Positions 14,887 through 23,966 of a stretch of 64,000 nt of DNA are shown here, one piece after another (position 1 is the first letter of the stretch; every line of letters starts with the position of its first letter). The DNA comes from Pedobacter sp. Leaf170 (GTDB taxonomy: Bacteria; Bacteroidota; Bacteroidia; Sphingobacteriales; Sphingobacteriaceae), in NCBI RefSeq assembly GCF_920984665.1, contig NZ_CAKLBP010000006.1, forward strand, positions 1 to 64,000, written 5' to 3'. Under the pieces are notes generated by a model. That model had not been told where the DNA came from. It saw only the letters and a list, made by a program, of their open reading frames with translations, and did no database searches. The translations under genes and the position numbers were made by a program.

Positions 14887-17800
14887 TTAATGCTCTTCCT
14901 CATCCGGAAATTCTTCTTTTAACTTAGCAGTAACTTTATCTATCGTTAGTTCTGTTTTTTTCAATGCTTCGGGCAATGAAGAACCATCCAAACCTTCTTT
15001 TCCAATAGTTTCTATGTCCCTTATTACTTTTTGCAGCGAGCTGATATTCAAATTATCAATACTTGGTTTTATTTTGTGGGCAATAGCACCCATTTGCTGA
15101 AAATCATTATCATGGTAAGCATCAATCATTTCCTTTACTGATAATGGTGTTTGTTCGCAGAACATATCAACCATCTTTTTAACAAAAGCCTCACGACCTT
15201 TACTTATTTGCCTTAAAGTAGACAAATCATATAAAGCAGTTTCAGGTTCCTCTTCCATTATTTCCAGATTTGATACATTGCCATCATCTTGTTTAATCCA
15301 TTTATCGATTGTTTTTAAAAAATCTTCCTCATTTATTGGCTTAGTGATGTAATCGTTCATTCCCATAGATAAACATTTTTCTTTCTCGCCTTTAATTGCC
15401 GATGCAGTTAAAGCAATAATTGGAATGTTATTACCCATTTTACGGATTTTTCTGGTGGTATCGTAACCGTTCATTACAGGCATCTGGATGTCCATCAATA
15501 TCACATCGAAAGTTTCTTTCTCAATCATATCTAAGGCAATCTCTCCATTCTCGGCAACCATAACCGTAGCTCCATAATCTAAAAGCAAAATCGAAGCAAC
15601 CAGTCTATTTAAATCATTATCATCAGTAACCAAAACTTTTCTGCCTAATAAAAAGTCTTCGCTAAAGGTTGTTTCGGCTTTTTCTGGTACATCATCAGAT
15701 TTACCTTTTGGAAATTCGATTACAAATGATATGGTTGTACCTACACCTTTAACACTATCTACAAAAATTTCGCCGCCCATTTGCTCAATTAATTCTTTAC
15801 AAATGCTCATGCCTAAACCTGTACCACCATATTTACGGCTAACAGACTCATATTCCTGACTAAATTTCTCGAATAAGTGTTTAACAAATGATGCCTCCAT
15901 GCCTATACCTGTATCTACAACAGAAACATGGATTACCTGCGAGTTCGGTTTATCGGCAATAACTCTACATATTAAATCTACTGAACCTTTTTCTGTAAAT
16001 TTTACAGCATTTGTCATTAAATTTAATAATACCTGATTTAAGCGGTAAGGGTCGCCGATTAAAACTTTAGCTATGCTACCATCAAAATGATAATTATTTA
16101 AATCCAAGCCCTTCTCTTCGCCCTTATGCGTAATAACCTGCATAGCGTTATGCAATACATCAATCAGGTTAAAACCAATATTTTCGAGGCTGAGTTTTCC
16201 TGCATCAATTTTAGAAAGATCTAATACATCATTAATAATGACTAATAAATTTTTCGATGCCGTGTGAATCGTTTCTAGATAAAATTCTTGTTGAGGCTCG
16301 AGATTTGTTTTAGCTAGCTGATTTGCCATACTCATAATGGCATTCATTGGCGTTCTAATTTCGTGGCTCATATTCGCAAGGAAAGTTTCTTTAGACTGGG
16401 CAGATTGCTCTGCTTCTACCCTCGCATCAACTAACTCTAACTCCTGGTTCTTTTTATCCGTGATATCTAAGTGAATACCGATTGAACCAGCAAGCTCAGC
16501 TTTATCATTGTACCTTGGTGCACCGCTACTTAACCACCATTTTTTATTGCCTTGTTTATCTACGGTTTCGATTTCATAAGCATCTGCAAGGCCTTTTTCA
16601 ATGCTTCTCCATTTATCTTTTTCGCTTTCAGATTTTCCTTCCGGAAGAAACAAATCTTCAGCACTTTTACCAATTAGTTCTGGCATTGCATATCCACTCA
16701 TATAGCAAAAACTATTGTTAGCATAAGTTATGTGGCCATCATTATCAATTTCTAGCAAGCCAAGCTTCATATTAGCCAAAATGCTTCTATATTTCTCCTC
16801 GTTTATTCTTAACGATTCCTCAACGCCTTTACGTTCGGTAATATCAGACATAAATCCTGTAAATACCTTGGCGCCATTATCGGGGTCGGTGTATGAATAA
16901 GATGAGTGAACAGCATACCAGCGAGGATTAGACCCGGGAATGGTTATCTCTGTTTCATCATAAAAAGGCTCTAGCGTATTTCTGCTATGTTGCTGTTTCG
17001 TATTAATTCTATCCTGATCTTTTGGAGTTATATACTTGTGGTTCCAAAAATCATCTGCAGTTATGCCAAATACACGCTCAATTGCCGGGCTAATGTATCG
17101 TAAGCCATCTGTTCCATCTTCACGGTATTCGTACTCATAAATTACACCCGGAATGTTTTCAGAAAGCGATTTAAATTGTTTAACTCTTTGTTCAAGTTCT
17201 TGTTCGGTTCTTTTAATGGGGGTTATATCTGTATGGGTACCAACTACACGAAGTGGCCTTCCATTTTCATCTTTTTCGATAACAACTCCACGGTCCAAAA
17301 CCCATTTAATTTCGCCGTTTTTATGCAAAATTCGATATTCTTCATTATGGGCATCAATCCTACCACGACGATACTTTTTAAAATTTTCGACTAAAAGATG
17401 AAAATCATCTTTATGCACTCTATCCCACCAGTTCGATTCGCCTTCTTCGAGTTCATTATTTGTGTAGCCCCAAAAATCGTTATTGGTTTTGGAGAAAAAT
17501 GTTTTACCGGTAATAAAATCATGTTCCCAAACATTTCCAATTTTTTCTAAAGCTAATCTAAACCTGTTTTCTGATTCTTTTAAGTTTTCTTGTGCATCCT
17601 TCTCAACTGTTATATCTTCAATCAATGCAAAAAAGCCTGTAACTTTGCCTTGCTGATCGTGAATAGGTTGTCCTTTAATCCTAGCCCAATAAGGTTTCCC
17701 GAATTTTGAATAATTGTAAATATCTGCATTAAATGATGCTCCTTTTGATACCTGTCCATTTAAGTAATTTAAGGTAGCCTGACTGGTTGCTGGTCCATGC

Positions 17801-18342
17801 AAAAGATATTCAGGTTTTCTGCCAATGGCTTCATCGAAAGAATATCCCGTCATATTGGTAAAACTTTGATTAACCCAAGTAATCAAATCATTTCCATCGG
17901 TTATAATTACGGTGTTGGTATTTACTTCGGCAATTTGAGATAAGATTAAAAGTTGTTCTCTTTGATTTTTGGTTGTAAATTTAACCTCACGATCAGTTGG
18001 TATAGAATCATTTATAGAATTTCCGGTAAATAATAAGGAATTATTTTCTCCAAGTTCTAAATAACCATTAATCGTTTTATTTAAATTAAAAATAGATTTT
18101 ACACTCAACAATTGATTTGTAAACGATTTTAAATCTTCAAAACTGAAAGCCTGAAGGTTTTTATCATTAATGATAAAATTTTGCACGAATGATTGACTAA
18201 CAAGATTTTGATTTACAGCAGCTAATTCTACACCACATTCCTCTATAATTAAAGCATTATTGATAACGATATGATAAGGAAATAACCTGTTGAGTTGAGC
18301 TTTGTTAAATGAAAAAAGAGATGAAGTCATGCTTGTCAACAA
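14887..18342 (-). CDS. Multi-PAS hybrid histidine kinase with receiver and HPt domains
   Basis: A cytoplasmic 1151-residue phosphorelay sensor. Residues ~18-110 match the HNOBA (haem-NO-binding-associated) PAS-like pattern, 'LFPYHIVINNALIIEECGVE...'. Four PAS/PAC units follow (~135-250, 255-375, 385-505, 515-630). HisKA has H660 (NMSHEIRTP), and HATPase_c has the N-box 'NLMTNAVKF', 'DTGIGM' and 'GGTGLGM'. The receiver has D951 (MDIQMPVMNG) and 'ITKPI'. The C-terminal HPt domain has H1089 (AHKIKPS). No membrane segment is present. The gene faces a divergent receiver/sugar-transferase pair across a 623-bp gap, which makes that receiver a candidate phosphate acceptor. No H-NOX gene is adjacent, although HNOBA domains often work with H-NOX. 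Confidence 0.92.
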   Translation of the reverse strand: MLTSMTSSLFSFNKAQLNRLFPYHIVINNALIIEECGVELAAVNQNLVSQSFVQNFIINDKNLQAFSFEDLKSFTNQLLSVKSIFNLNKTINGYLELGENNSLLFTGNSINDSIPTDREVKFTTKNQREQLLILSQIAEVNTNTVIITDGNDLITWVNQSFTNMTGYSFDEAIGRKPEYLLHGPATSQATLNYLNGQVSKGASFNADIYNYSKFGKPYWARIKGQPIHDQQGKVTGFFALIEDITVEKDAQENLKESENRFRLALEKIGNVWEHDFITGKTFFSKTNNDFWGYTNNELEEGESNWWDRVHKDDFHLLVENFKKYRRGRIDAHNEEYRILHKNGEIKWVLDRGVVIEKDENGRPLRVVGTHTDITPIKRTEQELEQRVKQFKSLSENIPGVIYEYEYREDGTDGLRYISPAIERVFGITADDFWNHKYITPKDQDRINTKQQHSRNTLEPFYDETEITIPGSNPRWYAVHSSYSYTDPDNGAKVFTGFMSDITERKGVEESLRINEEKYRSILANMKLGLLEIDNDGHITYANNSFCYMSGYAMPELIGKSAEDLFLPEGKSESEKDKWRSIEKGLADAYEIETVDKQGNKKWWLSSGAPRYNDKAELAGSIGIHLDITDKKNQELELVDARVEAEQSAQSKETFLANMSHEIRTPMNAIMSMANQLAKTNLEPQQEFYLETIHTASKNLLVIINDVLDLSKIDAGKLSLENIGFNLIDVLHNAMQVITHKGEEKGLDLNNYHFDGSIAKVLIGDPYRLNQVLLNLMTNAVKFTEKGSVDLICRVIADKPNSQVIHVSVVDTGIGMEASFVKHLFEKFSQEYESVSRKYGGTGLGMSICKELIEQMGGEIFVDSVKGVGTTISFVIEFPKGKSDDVPEKAETTFSEDFLLGRKVLVTDDNDLNRLVASILLLDYGATVMVAENGEIALDMIEKETFDVILMDIQMPVMNGYDTTRKIRKMGNNIPIIALTASAIKGEKEKCLSMGMNDYITKPINEEDFLKTIDKWIKQDDGNVSNLEIMEEEPETALYDLSTLRQISKGREAFVKKMVDMFCEQTPLSVKEMIDAYHDNDFQQMGAIAHKIKPSIDNLNISSLQKVIRDIETIGKEGLDGSSLPEALKKTELTIDKVTAKLKEEFPDEEEH

Positions 18343-18965
18343 TATTTGTTAGAGCGTTATAAATAAGGGCGTGATATTAATTAATTTGATAAGATGATTT
18401 AACTTTCCTTAACAAAAGATTAAATATATGGCTTTAAAAATTAAAAAATTACGCAATCCATAATTTTTACAATGCAATTAGTGCGCCAAGATTCATTTTT
18501 GGGCTTTCATCTAAAAATTTAAAAATAATTGCTTTAAAATGCGCTTTAGAGATTCTGTAATTGGATTTTCGTCAAAAAAAAAAAAAAAGGAAAATATTAC
18601 ATCTTAAATGAATTGGTAATTACTTATGATTTAGTTAATATTGCATAGAAATATCATCCCGTATATTCCTAAAAACTATAGTCCCTTATAAAATAGTTTA
18701 TCTATCCTTATTTCGGTGATACGTAGTTATTTGAGTATTGTTGAATGTGTTGATATTATCGCCATAAAGAAGATTAACTAAAACAAATAAAAAAATACAA
18801 CTATTCAATCTAGGTTAAAGCTACAATCCATTTCTAAAAGCCTTTGTAAATCAACATTTTACGGTTTTATAAAAATTAGCTTTAAAAATTAATCATAAAT
18901 AATAAAAACCTAATTCACAGTTTTTACGTTATAAACACTGAAGTTTTAAACTATACAAACCAAAA
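18343..18965. other. 623-bp divergent intergenic region
   Basis: A very AT-rich gap between the hybrid kinase (minus) and the receiver gene (plus). I see no ORF worth calling and no RNA gene. It contains an uninterrupted run of 15 A at 18574-18588. It should hold both divergent promoters, but I find no convincing TTTG/TAnnTTTG pair close to either start, so alternative sigma factors or regulators may be used. Confidence 0.6.
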
Positions 18966-19370
18966 ATGATTTTATCAGGTTCTCGGACAATAAAAATACT
19001 AATTGTTGAAGATGACGTTTTTATGCAGGCAATATTGGAGGAGATTTTGAATTCCACTTACGAAATCGAAACCAGATCCAATGGTATGGACGCTTTAGCA
19101 TACATGCAAAATGGAAACATTCCTGATTTAATAATAGCTGATTTGAATACCCCAAAACTTAATGGTTTAGAACTAATAGAACAAGTAAAAGTTAGTGATT
19201 TCTTTAATTCTGTACCCATTTTAATTTTATCTGGCGAAGAAAGTTCTGATAAAAGAATTAAATGCCTTGATGCTGGCGCAGATGATTTTGTTGTTAAACC
19301 ATTTAATCCGGCAGAATTAGAAGCGAGAATTAGGGTTGTTTTAAGAAGAATGGGTAAGCTGAGTGCATAA
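18966..19370 (+). CDS. Single-domain response regulator
   Basis: A CheY-like receiver of 134 residues with no output domain. It has the acidic pocket 'VEDD' (15-17), phospho-acceptor D59 (IADLNTPKLNG), the conserved Ser/Thr region 'ILSGEES' and K111 in 'VVKPFNP'. All residues needed for phosphorylation are present. It overlaps or abuts the sugar transferase gene, whose possible starts are 19363 (overlap) and 19375, so the two are probably translated together. The nearest kinase is the divergent multi-PAS hybrid at 14887-18342. A role in controlling polysaccharide synthesis is inferred from position. Confidence 0.9.
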   Translation: MILSGSRTIKILIVEDDVFMQAILEEILNSTYEIETRSNGMDALAYMQNGNIPDLIIADLNTPKLNGLELIEQVKVSDFFNSVPILILSGEESSDKRIKCLDAGADDFVVKPFNPAELEARIRVVLRRMGKLSA

Positions 19371-19374
19371 AAAT

Positions 19375-20577
19375 ATGTCTGAAGGAATTTACGCTCAACC
19401 AGGAAAACCCATAATTGCTTTAATTGGTTTCGAAAATAATTTCGAAGACCTTTTTGCAAATTGTAATTTTGGTGAAAAAGAAACTATTCATTTCGATAAC
19501 GGAATGAAAATGGCAACAGCCTGGCACGACCAAAATTTAAATATAACTGCAATTATTTCTTACAGTGAGATTATGGCACCAGCCGGATTAGCACTTGTAG
19601 AAACCCTAAAGAAAAAAGAATTACCTGTTGTACCATTTTTTCTTGTAGTTAATTACTTTAATCCAAATCTTCGAAAATTAGCACTAACCGCCGGTATTTC
19701 TGATGTATTTAGAATTCCCTTAAAAGTTAACAGAATAGAAAAACGTATTAATTTTCTTATCGACAACTGGAACGAATTAAAGGACAGTATTAAATCTGAT
19801 GTTCCACCGATAAAAAATATTGGCTTTGCAAAACGCGTATTTGATGTGTTTTTTGCAAGCATGGCCCTATTCTTCCTATCGCCCCTGTTTTTAATTATTT
19901 ATATATTAATAAAGTTAGAATCAAAAGGCCCGGTATTTTATTATTCGCTTAGAGCTGGTACAGGTTTTAGGGTTTTTAAGTTTTACAAATTCCGGTCGAT
20001 GTTTGTAAACGCAGACCAGCGAATTAAAGATTTAAAGCATTTAAATCAATATAATATAGATTCTGCATCAAAAGTTGATGAAAATGCTTCCATTAAGGAG
20101 AGTTTGTGTAATCAATGTGCGGCTGAAGGTAAATGTCAATATCCCCTTTACGCAGACAATATGCAATGGTGTGAAAAGGATTTTAAATATTCAAAACAGG
20201 CCAATTCTGGTTCTGCCTTTTTCAAAATCAAAAACGACCCAAGGATAACTAAAGTTGGAAATTTTATCAGAAATACAAGTATTGATGAACTCCCGCAGCT
20301 TTGGAATGTGATAATTGGTGATATGAGTATTGTTGGAAACAGACCTTTGCCACTTTACGAGGCAGAAAAGTTAACTACAGACAAGTATGTGCTTCGTTTT
20401 GCTGCTCCGGCCGGAATTACCGGTTTATGGCAAGTAGAAAAGCGTGGTAAGGGTGAAATGAGTGAAGATGAACGTTTAATGCTCGATAATACTTATGCCC
20501 AGCAACAGAGTTTTAAAAATGATATTAAACTCATTTTTAAAACCATCCCCGCATTATTCCAAAAAGAAAACGTTTAG
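19375..20577 (+). CDS. Sugar transferase (undecaprenyl-phosphate type) with a receiver-like N-terminus and an inserted Cys cluster
   Basis: The C-terminal half belongs to the bacterial sugar transferase family (PF02397-like), initiating exopolysaccharide or O-antigen chains on a lipid carrier. Counting from an upstream ATG at 19363, a membrane helix at ~157-185 precedes 'FYKFRSM' (207-213), and 'IDELPQLWNVIIGDMSIVGNRPL' spans ~307-329. 'PAGITGLWQV' is at 349-358. Residues ~15-140 look like an alpha/beta receiver fold with no phosphorylatable Asp motif, so probably a pseudo-receiver. Between the two catalytic blocks an insert carries C249, C252, C258 and C270 (CxxC-x5-C-x11-C), a possible metal site. 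The start at 19375 avoids overlap, but 19363 is also possible. Confidence 0.85.
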   Translation: MSEGIYAQPGKPIIALIGFENNFEDLFANCNFGEKETIHFDNGMKMATAWHDQNLNITAIISYSEIMAPAGLALVETLKKKELPVVPFFLVVNYFNPNLRKLALTAGISDVFRIPLKVNRIEKRINFLIDNWNELKDSIKSDVPPIKNIGFAKRVFDVFFASMALFFLSPLFLIIYILIKLESKGPVFYYSLRAGTGFRVFKFYKFRSMFVNADQRIKDLKHLNQYNIDSASKVDENASIKESLCNQCAAEGKCQYPLYADNMQWCEKDFKYSKQANSGSAFFKIKNDPRITKVGNFIRNTSIDELPQLWNVIIGDMSIVGNRPLPLYEAEKLTTDKYVLRFAAPAGITGLWQVEKRGKGEMSEDERLMLDNTYAQQQSFKNDIKLIFKTIPALFQKENV

Positions 20578-20578
20578 T

Positions 20579-20776
20579 TTATTCGTCGATGGCCAAATGA
20601 ACATCTATGGCCACAAGTCCCGCATCAGTTAATTCAATATCGAATTTTACTTTAGCGCCTTTAATATTGTAGAAGAAATTATCGCCTAGCTTAAAAGGAA
20701 TTTCCTGGTCATTTTCGTCTGTAATTATACCAGAACCATCGTTATTAATTGATGTGATTTTACCTTCTCTAAGCAT
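20579..20776 (-). CDS. Small cold-shock/OB-fold-like protein
   Basis: 65 residues: 'GKITSINNDGSGIITDENDQEIPF' followed by 'GAKVKFDIELTDAGLVAIDV'. The alternation of strands and the 'G-I-x-x-I-x-x-x-G-x-G-I-I' opening resemble a CspA-type OB fold, but the RNP1 aromatic residues (KGFGFI) and RNP2 (VFVH) are replaced, so nucleic-acid binding is uncertain. It stops one base from the convergent sugar transferase stop codon. It lies alone in the gap before the OmpA-family gene. The function is unknown and the call rests on the pattern only. Confidence 0.6.
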   Translation of the reverse strand: MLREGKITSINNDGSGIITDENDQEIPFKLGDNFFYNIKGAKVKFDIELTDAGLVAIDVHLAIDE

Positions 20777-20880
20777 CGGGACTTTAGTGTGTATTTTTAT
20801 GAATATTAAGTTGGCAATAATATAAAATATTGTATAATTAATTCGTATGATTTAAAATACAATTCACAACTTTTTTGAAT

Positions 20881-20907
20881 AAAAAAAGCAGGATTAAAAT
20901 CCTGCTT
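20881..20907 (-). terminator. Intrinsic terminator of the adhesin/SprF/OmpA operon
   Basis: On the minus strand a 10-bp stem, AAGCAGGATT / AATCCTGCTT (20898-20907 and 20886-20895), has a 2-nt spacer and is followed by a T-run. It starts 26 bp past the stop of the OmpA-family gene ending at 20933. Confidence 0.88.
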
Positions 20908-20932
20908 AAAACAAACCAACCAATACTAAACA

Positions 20933-22927
20933 TTATTTTTTTAACACTTTAAATTCTGTTCGCCTATTTTTTGCTCTTCCGTCGGGATTATCCTTACCAT
21001 TTCTAAATTTATTTTGGGCAATAGGAACACTTTCTCCATAACCTTTAAAACTCAATCTATTTTCTGAGATGTTTTTGCTAACCAGATAATTAAGGCATGA
21101 CTTAGCTCTACGCTCAGATAAATCCTGATTATATGCATCAGTGCCAACATCATCGGTATGTGCACCTAATTCAATTTCCATTTCCGGATTATCTTCCATA
21201 ATAGCTAATAAAGCATCGAGTGTTTTTTGAGATGATGATGTTAGTTCTGCACTGTTAAACTCATAATATATATTTTCGAGAACTATCGGAACGTTGATTT
21301 TAAAAGAATTAATACAATAATCCATTTGCATTAATGTATCAGCTTTGGCTACTTCCTCATAACTATAACTTTTGCTTAGTGCAAAATAATTATCTTTTGA
21401 AAGGTTTAATTTTATTGGCCGGCGGCTATCTATCTTAAATTCATACTTGCCAGATTTATCTGTAATAATTACCTTCTCTCCATCCAAATCTATCATTTTT
21501 ACAGAAACACCATCAAGTGGCTTTTTCGTTTTACAATCGCTGATAATGCCTTCAATACTGATAAACTCACGTTTTACTTCAAAAATTTCTAAGCAACAAG
21601 CCGATTCCCTATCCGAACTGATGTAGCCTCTGCTTGCATCAGCATTTATTGGCGTGAAATATAAATCATCTTTAGAGGAGTTAAATGGATAACCTAAATT
21701 TACTGGCTTTGTCCAGTTTATAAAATCACCTTCAGATTCAAAAAAGTCAAATCCGCCAAAGCCTATTCTTCCATCACTACTAAAGAAAAGTTTCTTCGTT
21801 AATAGGTTATAGTATGGTGCTTTTTCATCATCTTCAGTATTAATTTGCGGTCCTAAATTAACCGGCTGCCCAACGGAACCATCAGTTCTGATAGATGCAT
21901 ACCACAAATCGTATTTTCCAAAGCCTCCACTCCTGTCCGAGGAAAACACAAGAAATTTACCATCAGAAGTAACAAATGGTTGAGCAGAATTGAAATCCTT
22001 ATCATTTATTTGTAAACCTAATGATGTTGGAGCGAGCCATTTGTTATCAACTTTTTTAGATTGGTATATGGCATATTTCTCTTTCTCTTTCCAGGCAGTA
22101 AAATAGGCTACGTTTCCTTCGGGATTAAAACTTATTGCAGCTGTTTCCATATCTTTCGGCAAATTTAAATCGAGCATCTTCACAGCAATTTCACTCGCAC
22201 TTAAATTATCTTTAGCTACATAAATATTATTGATAAAAGGGTTTGCTTTAGTAGTCACTACGGTTTCACCCTTAACCGCTTTAATAACTTCTGGCTTGCC
22301 TGCAACTGCAATAGGCCTTGATGAAGTGTAGTAAAAGTTATCAGCAGTTTTAACCGCAGCATAATTAGAGCCCAAACCATTAACTTTCTCGGGCACTTTA
22401 TTAATTTGCATCATGCGAGGATAACGCATTTCTTTGATAGCAAACCTGCACGAAAGTATCTCTAAATTTGCAGTTTTAACCAAATCATCGCCTTTGTTTT
22501 TTGCAATAAACTGCTCGAACGCCGATATTGCTTCAGGAAATTTTTTATTTGTCCGCAAGCATTCTGCATAGTAAAATAATGCGTTTTTATATTTAGGCTT
22601 TCCAAACGTGCTTGCAACAGCATAGTATTTTTCTGCTTCTAAAAAATTTCTGTATAGCCTGCTAGATTCTGCCAAGTTAAATAAAGAACCTTCATAATCT
22701 TCAATCAAGTTATCCTTTATATTTTGCTTGCTTTCACTGGTGTAGGGCATCACAATTTGCGAGCTATCTGAAGTAATTTTCAAAGCCTTTTTATAAAATG
22801 TTGATGCTGCGTAATAATCCTTGTTTTGGAAATATGCATCTGCAACCTTTTTATAATTCACTACATATTGTGCATTTGCCGTTATGTAACTCAGGAAAAT
22901 AATTATTTGGATGATTAATTTTTTCAT
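20933..22927 (-). CDS. OmpA-family protein with TPR, PD40 and carboxypeptidase-regulatory-like domains
   Basis: An outer-membrane, peptidoglycan-anchored protein of 664 residues with a signal peptide (MKKLIIQIIIFLSYITANAQ). Residues ~25-165 are TPR-like helices. Residues ~180-450 form a PD40/WD40-like propeller ('FSSDRSGGFGKYDLWYA'; 'FFSSDGRIGFGGFDFFES'). Residues ~455-535 resemble a CNA-B/carboxypeptidase-regulatory fold. Residues ~548-664 are OmpA-C ('YYEFNSAELTSSSQKTLDALL', 'GAHTDDVGTDAYNQDLSERRA'). This layout is that of the PorE/SprE-associated OmpA proteins that accompany PorP/SprF genes. It lies 6 bp after the SprF-like gene, so it is cotranscribed and probably helps hold the adhesin export site at the cell wall. 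Confidence 0.9.
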   Translation of the reverse strand: MKKLIIQIIIFLSYITANAQYVVNYKKVADAYFQNKDYYAASTFYKKALKITSDSSQIVMPYTSESKQNIKDNLIEDYEGSLFNLAESSRLYRNFLEAEKYYAVASTFGKPKYKNALFYYAECLRTNKKFPEAISAFEQFIAKNKGDDLVKTANLEILSCRFAIKEMRYPRMMQINKVPEKVNGLGSNYAAVKTADNFYYTSSRPIAVAGKPEVIKAVKGETVVTTKANPFINNIYVAKDNLSASEIAVKMLDLNLPKDMETAAISFNPEGNVAYFTAWKEKEKYAIYQSKKVDNKWLAPTSLGLQINDKDFNSAQPFVTSDGKFLVFSSDRSGGFGKYDLWYASIRTDGSVGQPVNLGPQINTEDDEKAPYYNLLTKKLFFSSDGRIGFGGFDFFESEGDFINWTKPVNLGYPFNSSKDDLYFTPINADASRGYISSDRESACCLEIFEVKREFISIEGIISDCKTKKPLDGVSVKMIDLDGEKVIITDKSGKYEFKIDSRRPIKLNLSKDNYFALSKSYSYEEVAKADTLMQMDYCINSFKINVPIVLENIYYEFNSAELTSSSQKTLDALLAIMEDNPEMEIELGAHTDDVGTDAYNQDLSERRAKSCLNYLVSKNISENRLSFKGYGESVPIAQNKFRNGKDNPDGRAKNRRTEFKVLKK

Positions 22928-22933
22928 ATTTAC

Positions 22934-23935
22934 TTATAAACGAGGACAAAAAAAGTTTGGACCAATAATTCCGTTTCTGCCAATTAAGGAAATGGATAAT
23001 TCTAAACCACCATTACTATTCGAAGCCCGTTGAAAATTGGAGGTATTAACATCGTAACTCAATCCAAAAACCATATTTTTAAATTGTAAGCCAACAAAGG
23101 CGATTGCGGCATCCTTGATACGGTAGTTTCCACCAAAAAGAATGTTGGCTTCTTGATTTAACATAAGCTGGCCATAACCACCTAAAGAAATCTCGCGGGT
23201 ATTACCCTGATACATGAATAAAGCATTCGGCACCACATCAAAAATTTCGGTTGCTCTTATCCTTGCGCCACCATGTGCAGTAAAACGAATTGGTGTGCGC
23301 ATACTATTGCCCGAGAAACGCTCAACCGGGCGATTTAAGTGAGCCGCACTGGCACCGGCGAAGACGTTTACATTTTGGTTTGGATTTCCATCAAAATACA
23401 TGATACCCGCATTTATATCTGGTACGAATGATGAAGTTGAAGCAAATGTTTCTCCGCTCATCATTCCACCATCATAACCGCCAATTGGATTGAACTGGTT
23501 ACCAAAACGGGCTTGAGAAAAATCAAAACTTCGGTTTACAAAACCAGCCTGCAAACCAAAACTTATCATTTGCAAACCCTCTAAACCGAAACGTAAACGA
23601 TAGGAACCTGATACTAATGCGCTTAAATAATTGAAGTCTAATTCGCCAGCTCTTTGATTAATAATTGTTGCGCCAAAGGCGAAGTTTTTAGTTGGCGCAA
23701 CATCAAATGAAGCGCCCCCTGTTAAAAAAGAGTTTGATAGTGCACCCCATTGCTGCTTAAAATTAACAGACGCACGGTAATCGCCATCAATAACACCTGT
23801 TAAAGCTGGATTTAGCCAAAGCGGATAAGCATAGTATTGTGAGAAATGAGGATCTACCTGTGCATTCATCTTTAAAGACAAACTGCACAGCGTAAAAACA
23901 ATAATATATAATTTAATCTGAGAGAATATTTTCAT
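22934..23935 (-). CDS. PorP/SprF-family type IX secretion outer-membrane protein
   Basis: A 333-residue beta-barrel with a signal peptide (residues 1-25, ending NAQ) and the family opening 'VDPHFSQYYAYPLWLNPALTG'. 'GDYRASVNFKQQW' follows, and the protein ends 'GLELSISLIGRNG'. In Flavobacterium johnsoniae SprF is needed to deliver the adhesin SprB through the T9SS, and PorP/SprF paralogues pair with type-B sorted substrates. Here the gene lies between the giant adhesin and the OmpA-family gene, so that adhesin is its likely dedicated cargo. The family call is sure; the pairing is inferred from position. Confidence 0.93.
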   Translation of the reverse strand: MKIFSQIKLYIIVFTLCSLSLKMNAQVDPHFSQYYAYPLWLNPALTGVIDGDYRASVNFKQQWGALSNSFLTGGASFDVAPTKNFAFGATIINQRAGELDFNYLSALVSGSYRLRFGLEGLQMISFGLQAGFVNRSFDFSQARFGNQFNPIGGYDGGMMSGETFASTSSFVPDINAGIMYFDGNPNQNVNVFAGASAAHLNRPVERFSGNSMRTPIRFTAHGGARIRATEIFDVVPNALFMYQGNTREISLGGYGQLMLNQEANILFGGNYRIKDAAIAFVGLQFKNMVFGLSYDVNTSNFQRASNSNGGLELSISLIGRNGIIGPNFFCPRL

Positions 23936-23966
23936 GGTATCTAAATTTTAACTGTGCTATAAATTG

